A stretch of DNA of 24,913 bases, taken from assembly GCA_938045435.1 (NCBI GenBank), contig CALIBA010000123.1:1-24913 (forward strand), given 5' to 3'. Made by a program: the position numbers and the translations under genes. Each line of letters opens with the position of its first letter. The stretch's first letter is position 1. Origin of the DNA: an uncultured Selenomonas sp. GTDB taxonomy: Bacteria; Bacillota; Negativicutes; Selenomonadales; Selenomonadaceae. Of the stretch, positions 21,925 to 24,913 are shown piece by piece. A model generated the notes under the pieces. That model was not told where the DNA came from. It ran no database searches and worked only from the letters and a program-made list of their open reading frames with translations.

Positions 21925-22833
21925 TTGGACGAAGCACAAAAACCACAATACACAGTTCAGTTCATCGATCATGCCCATGCGCGAACACGCAGCATTGTGC
22001 TGTCAAGGAGTGCGCTGTATGTGCTCATCGGCAGCGTGGGGGCGTTGATTCTAGCTGCCCTCTTTGCCGCAGGGTTTGCCCTGCGTGCCGGCACCATGCT
22101 GCACGTACACGAAGTGGAGGCGGCGCAGCTGCGCGAGGTGAACCGATTGCAGCAGGAGCAGATTCTTCAGGTCGCGAAAAAGGCGTCAGCCCTCCAACAG
22201 GAGCTGATGCGTCTGCGCACGGCCGAGGATGGACTGCGCAATGCACTTGGTGCGCAGGGGACGGCGGCAGACACCCCTGTGCCGGAGAACGGGGAGAGCA
22301 CGGGTGGCGCCCCGCATGAGATCTCAGTCGCACAGGTGCGTGAGGCACTCGATGGGATTACCGCAGGCGCAGCCACCCGCCGCGCTTCGCTGGAGGCCCT
22401 CTCAAAGGAAGCGGAGCGTACATACGCAGGGCTTCTCTTTATGGACGGCGCTCCACAGACGGTGCCCTCTCTCTGGCCGACGCAGGGCGTTATCAGCTCC
22501 CCCTATGGTCTGCGGTTTGGTGGCACGGAGTTTCATCAGGGAATCGACATCGCCGCAGAGACGGGGACCCCCATCGTTGCAACGGCTGACGGGGTCGTGA
22601 CTGCGGCAGGATGGAACAGCGGAGGCTACGGCAATATGGTCGATATTGACCATGGGGAGGGCATTGCGACGCGTTATGCACATGCCTCCTCTGTTGTCGT
22701 CACCGCAGGACAGCGTGTGCGGCGCGGACAGATCATTGCCTATGTCGGCTCGACGGGCTTTTCGACAGGGCCGCATCTGCACTATGAGGTGCGCCTTGGC
22801 GGACACCCCGTGAACCCTGCACTCTATCTTTAG
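21925..22833 (+). CDS. M23 family peptidoglycan endopeptidase
   Basis: This is a zinc metallopeptidase of the LytM type that cuts peptide cross-links in peptidoglycan. The 302-residue protein has an N-terminal membrane helix (about 30-54), a coiled-coil region (about 62-105), an acidic Gly/Pro-rich hinge (about 108-130), and the M23 domain (about 184-302). Zinc ligands His204 and Asp208 (HQGIDIA) and His286 (HLHYEV), together with His253 (YAH), are all present, so it should be active rather than a regulatory LytM factor. It probably acts in the periplasm, held to the inner membrane. The TTG start is chosen for TAGGAG six bases upstream. It has no clear promoter and follows the DUF4446 terminator by about 75 bases. 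Confidence 0.93.
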   Translation: MDEAQKPQYTVQFIDHAHARTRSIVLSRSALYVLIGSVGALILAALFAAGFALRAGTMLHVHEVEAAQLREVNRLQQEQILQVAKKASALQQELMRLRTAEDGLRNALGAQGTAADTPVPENGESTGGAPHEISVAQVREALDGITAGAATRRASLEALSKEAERTYAGLLFMDGAPQTVPSLWPTQGVISSPYGLRFGGTEFHQGIDIAAETGTPIVATADGVVTAAGWNSGGYGNMVDIDHGEGIATRYAHASSVVVTAGQRVRRGQIIAYVGSTGFSTGPHLHYEVRLGGHPVNPALYL

Positions 22834-22977
22834 GCTGCGGTGTAGCTTTCGGAAAAATGCTGCGGGACATCGTTTTTGCAGTGCTTTGGTCGTTTAGAAT
22901 CTGCATTGCGTTCTGCGGCATATTGCTTTTCGATATTTGCTATAGCACCTGCTTTTATTTTGGAAAGGAACATAGAT

Positions 22978-23802
22978 ATGAATGCTATCATCGGTCTGCT
23001 CACCGCAGGCGCCCTGCTCGTCCCCAGTCTTGGACAGGCGGCGCCGCATCATGATACGGATATGAGCACCGAGGTGATTGCGCAGGGGGACCGTGCGGTG
23101 GAATCGCGGCACGGGAAAGCTGCTGCGGCGCGCAAGACGCGCCCCGTGCAGGAAGACGCTGCGCGGGGACACAAAAAGGATCAAACGGATAAAACTCCGG
23201 CGCAGGCTGCCGCGAAAGAATCTGCGCAGGATGCTGCACTCGCCGAGGAGATGGAGGAGATCGGCGGGGAGGATGCGGGTGCTGCGGCCGCCGAGGCCGA
23301 GGCGGCGCCGCATATGGAGCGCGGTGTCGCCTCGGAGGATTCTCCTGCTGCGGCGGCAGAGGATGCAGAGGAGCCGCCCGCTGCACCGCCCGCACTTTTG
23401 CCTGTCACTTTGAAAGAGGGGGATTGGGTCTTTATCGAGGGGGATATACGGCACGGATGGTTCTTTGACCGCAGCCGTATGGTGCGCGGGGCAGACGGTA
23501 CGATTGCCTACTGGCAGCTCATCCTCTACAATGAGGTTGGCAGGAGCCAATTCGCTGACTCCATGCACGATGAAGCATATGAAAACCTCGGGTATACGCT
23601 TCAAAAGCGCGTCATGGATCTCTCGCAAAATCATGTGCGTACCTATGACATCATTGTCTATGACAGGGAGGGGGGCGTACTCACGGAGAGCAGCCGCGCC
23701 GGCAGCATCACAGAGATACAGCCGAAGACCATGGTGGAGAAAGAACGCGATGCAGTGAAAAAGGCGGCGCGAAAGTTGAGAACCCTTCCCAAAAGTCAAT
23801 GA
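22978..23802 (+). CDS. Secreted protein with Ala/Glu-rich linker and adhesin E-like C-terminal domain
   Basis: The 274-residue protein starts with a clear Sec signal peptide (MNAIIGLLTAGALLVPSLGQ, cleavage after QAA or QA near residue 21). A low-complexity segment rich in Ala, Glu, Asp and Lys runs from about 30 to 140. The C-terminal domain (about 145-260) has GDWVFIEGDIRHGWFFDRSR, Trp and Tyr spaced along beta strands, and RTYDIIVYDREGGVLTES. That layout resembles small periplasmic domains of the surface-adhesin protein E type, but I offer this only as a resemblance. ATG 22978 is chosen over the longer frame from 22876 because AAAGGAA (22964-22970) lies seven bases upstream and it alone gives a signal peptide. 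Its role is unknown; a periplasmic or outer-surface location is likely. Confidence 0.8.
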   Translation: MNAIIGLLTAGALLVPSLGQAAPHHDTDMSTEVIAQGDRAVESRHGKAAAARKTRPVQEDAARGHKKDQTDKTPAQAAAKESAQDAALAEEMEEIGGEDAGAAAAEAEAAPHMERGVASEDSPAAAAEDAEEPPAAPPALLPVTLKEGDWVFIEGDIRHGWFFDRSRMVRGADGTIAYWQLILYNEVGRSQFADSMHDEAYENLGYTLQKRVMDLSQNHVRTYDIIVYDREGGVLTESSRAGSITEIQPKTMVEKERDAVKKAARKLRTLPKSQ

Positions 23803-23817
23803 TATTCCCCCTAGATA

Positions 23818-23846
23818 TTGACAGTTTTTTGCTGTGCTGTTATGCT
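23818..23846 (+). promoter_or_regulatory. Strong promoter far upstream of the hydrogenase gene
   Basis: A perfect TTGACA (23818-23823), a 17-base spacer, then TATGCT (23841-23846). The predicted start is near 23853, which leaves about 280 bases of leader before the hydrogenase start codon. Confidence 0.65.
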
Positions 23847-23852
23847 TAATGC

Positions 23853-24132
23853 AAGATGAAACATAGTTCCGTGCAAAAGTATAAAGGCTCCATCAGAGCC
23901 GTTGCCGATGATGCCGCGCCTGAGCAGAGGATGCAGAATGGGCATTGCACGCACAGGGGCTGTGCAGAGCTGCACGGCCCTTTCTGTATCGAGAGAGGCT
24001 CTTTTCTAAATGCTGTGGATTCCCTGCATATACCCCAACAACAGAGCAGCAGCAGGCATATCACAGTGTCTATACGTGGCGGAGCTATGGATAATGCCTG
24101 TTGGGTTGTGTATGATGTGAGGAGGCATGAGT
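23853..24132 (+). other. Long leader of the hydrogenase operon, possibly structured RNA
   Basis: There is no credible gene in this 280-base stretch. It contains a GGCTC/GAGCC hairpin (about 23886-23900) and a 10-bp stem GGGCTGTGCA / TGCACGGCCC (23957-23966 with 23971-23980, one G-T pair). It also has a small AGAG/CTCT hairpin running into TTTT near 23992-24007, and repeated GCAGCAGCAGG that can pair back to the TGCTG region. I do not recognise a known riboswitch. The stem at 23957 followed by TTTCTGT could act as an attenuator. Confidence 0.35.
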
Positions 24133-24913
24133 GTGGACAAGAGGGAGAGTTTATGGGAGGCCTATCTTGCGAAGGGGATGAGCCGGCGCAGCTTTCTAAA
24201 GGGCTGTGTCACGCTGACATCGCTGATGGGGCTCAGTACGGACATGCTGACGAAGGTGGTCGAGGCGGCGGAGGCAAAGCCTTTGCCGGTCGTCATCTGG
24301 CTGCATGGGCATGAATGTACGGGCTGTGATGAGTCGTTCATCCGCTCGGGGGCGCCGCTCGCTTCGGATCTTGTGCTGAACAGTATTGCACTTGAGTACA
24401 GCCATGTCCTCAGTGCGGGCTGTGGAGAGCCGTTTGAGGAGCATCTTGAGGCGACGGTGAAAAAATACTATGGCGAGTACATTCTCGCGGTCGAGGGTGC
24501 CGTGGCATCCGGGGAACACGTCTATACATGTATGTCGGGCGGCAAACCTTTCGCCGAGACGTTAAAGCACGTCGCCGCAGGAGCAAAGGCGGTCATTGCC
24601 TACGGCACCTGTGCTGTCTCCGGCGGCATACAGGCGGCGCGACCGAACCCGACGGAATCCAAGGGGATTGCAGGGTTCATCGGGAGCAAGCCGCTCATCA
24701 ATGTACCGGGTTGCCCGCCCATCCCGGAGGTCATGACGGGCACAGTGATGCATGTCGCGCTCTTTGGCACACTGCCCCCGCTCGACGGCGAGGGACGTCC
24801 GCGCCAGTTCTACGGCAACCGCATCCACGACACCTGCTACCGCCGCCCGTTCTTCGATGCGGGCATGTTTGCCGACCGCTTCGACGATGCGGGGGCAAAG
24901 GCCGGCTGGTGTC
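24133..24913 (+). CDS. [NiFe] hydrogenase small subunit, 5' part (runs off the window)
   Basis: This subunit carries the iron-sulfur relay of a group 1, membrane-linked uptake hydrogenase. The first 260 codons are present and the frame is open at the window end. A twin-arginine signal (SRRSFLKGC, residues 17-25) shows export in folded form. Proximal-cluster residues are visible in HECTGCDES, GTCAVSGG and VPGCPPIPE, and RIHDTCYRRPFFDAG matches the region before the distal cluster. The two positions that hold extra cysteines in oxygen-tolerant enzymes are glycines here. GTG 24133 is preferred because GGAGG (24121-24125) lies seven bases upstream; ATG 24127 would leave a one-base spacer. The large subunit and cytochrome are expected downstream but lie outside the window. 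Confidence 0.93.
   Translation, partial: MDKRESLWEAYLAKGMSRRSFLKGCVTLTSLMGLSTDMLTKVVEAAEAKPLPVVIWLHGHECTGCDESFIRSGAPLASDLVLNSIALEYSHVLSAGCGEPFEEHLEATVKKYYGEYILAVEGAVASGEHVYTCMSGGKPFAETLKHVAAGAKAVIAYGTCAVSGGIQAARPNPTESKGIAGFIGSKPLINVPGCPPIPEVMTGTVMHVALFGTLPPLDGEGRPRQFYGNRIHDTCYRRPFFDAGMFADRFDDAGAKAGWC

Noticed and set aside
23846..24064. Cysteine-rich 72-codon frame on the minus strand
   Set aside because: It lies opposite the hydrogenase leader. Its stems and T-rich complement explain the Cys/Leu runs, and no ribosome binding site is seen.
24088..24116. TGGATA-N17-TATGAT as a second hydrogenase promoter
   Set aside because: Transcription would start inside the ribosome binding site. The promoter at 23818 has better hexamers.
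23856..24314. 152-codon plus-strand frame starting just after the hydrogenase promoter
   Set aside because: It has no ribosome binding site, lacks coding character, and overlaps the hydrogenase gene out of frame for about 180 bases.

Overview
The window looks like chromosome from a diderm Firmicute of the Negativicutes, most likely a Selenomonas-type organism. This rests on the DUF2232 (YybS)-GdpP-L9-Lon-DnaB gene order typical of Firmicutes, lysis- and transport-type proteins typical of the group, AGGAGG-like ribosome binding sites with frequent GTG/TTG starts, and high-GC coding sequence. The species is inferred, not proven. No rRNA, tRNA, CRISPR array, insertion sequence or prophage is visible.

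Layout. (a) 1-3436: a 5'-broken amino-acid permease, a convergent TSUP-family anion exporter on the minus strand, and ilvD (branched-chain amino-acid synthesis) behind a very good promoter. This part is visibly less GC-rich than what follows. (b) 3437-3828: a gene-free stretch rich in small repeats and palindromes. (c) 3829-6722: a membrane-anchored MutS-like ATPase, then a secreted TNT-type NAD+ glycohydrolase toxin whose 3' end overlaps a 76-codon ORF that is a candidate immunity gene, closed by a strong terminator. (d) 6827-8250: an AGCS sodium:alanine symporter and a long hairpin. (e) 8285-10586, minus strand: an AmmeMemoRadiSam pair, a LigB/Memo-like plus AMMECR1 fusion followed by its radical SAM partner. 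(f) 10741-16761: yybS, gdpP (c-di-AMP phosphodiesterase), rplI and a LonC-type protease, apparently one operon. (g) 16796-21848: dnaB, pfkA, parA, parB and a DUF4446 membrane protein. (h) 21925-23802: an M23 endopeptidase and a secreted protein with a low-complexity linker. (i) 23818-24913: a promoter, a long leader, and the start of a Tat-exported [NiFe] hydrogenase small subunit that runs off the window; this gene is open at its 3' end.

The most striking signal is a chromosomal centromere. Four parS sites (core GTTTCACGTGAAAC) lie at 15650, 15785, 16022 and 18142, just upstream of parA-parB. Three are inside the lonC coding sequence, where each is read in frame as V-S-R-E-T within a roughly 140-residue linker between the AAA+ and protease domains. 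Two of them sit in a duplicated 16-codon unit that has diverged at synonymous positions everywhere except in the 14-bp parS core. The fourth lies between the dnaB stop codon and its terminator. The ParB-loading zone is thus built into a housekeeping protease gene.

The second notable system is the TNT toxin with its overlapping small ORF. It is a compact, Sec-type secreted NADase that carries no recognisable delivery domain.
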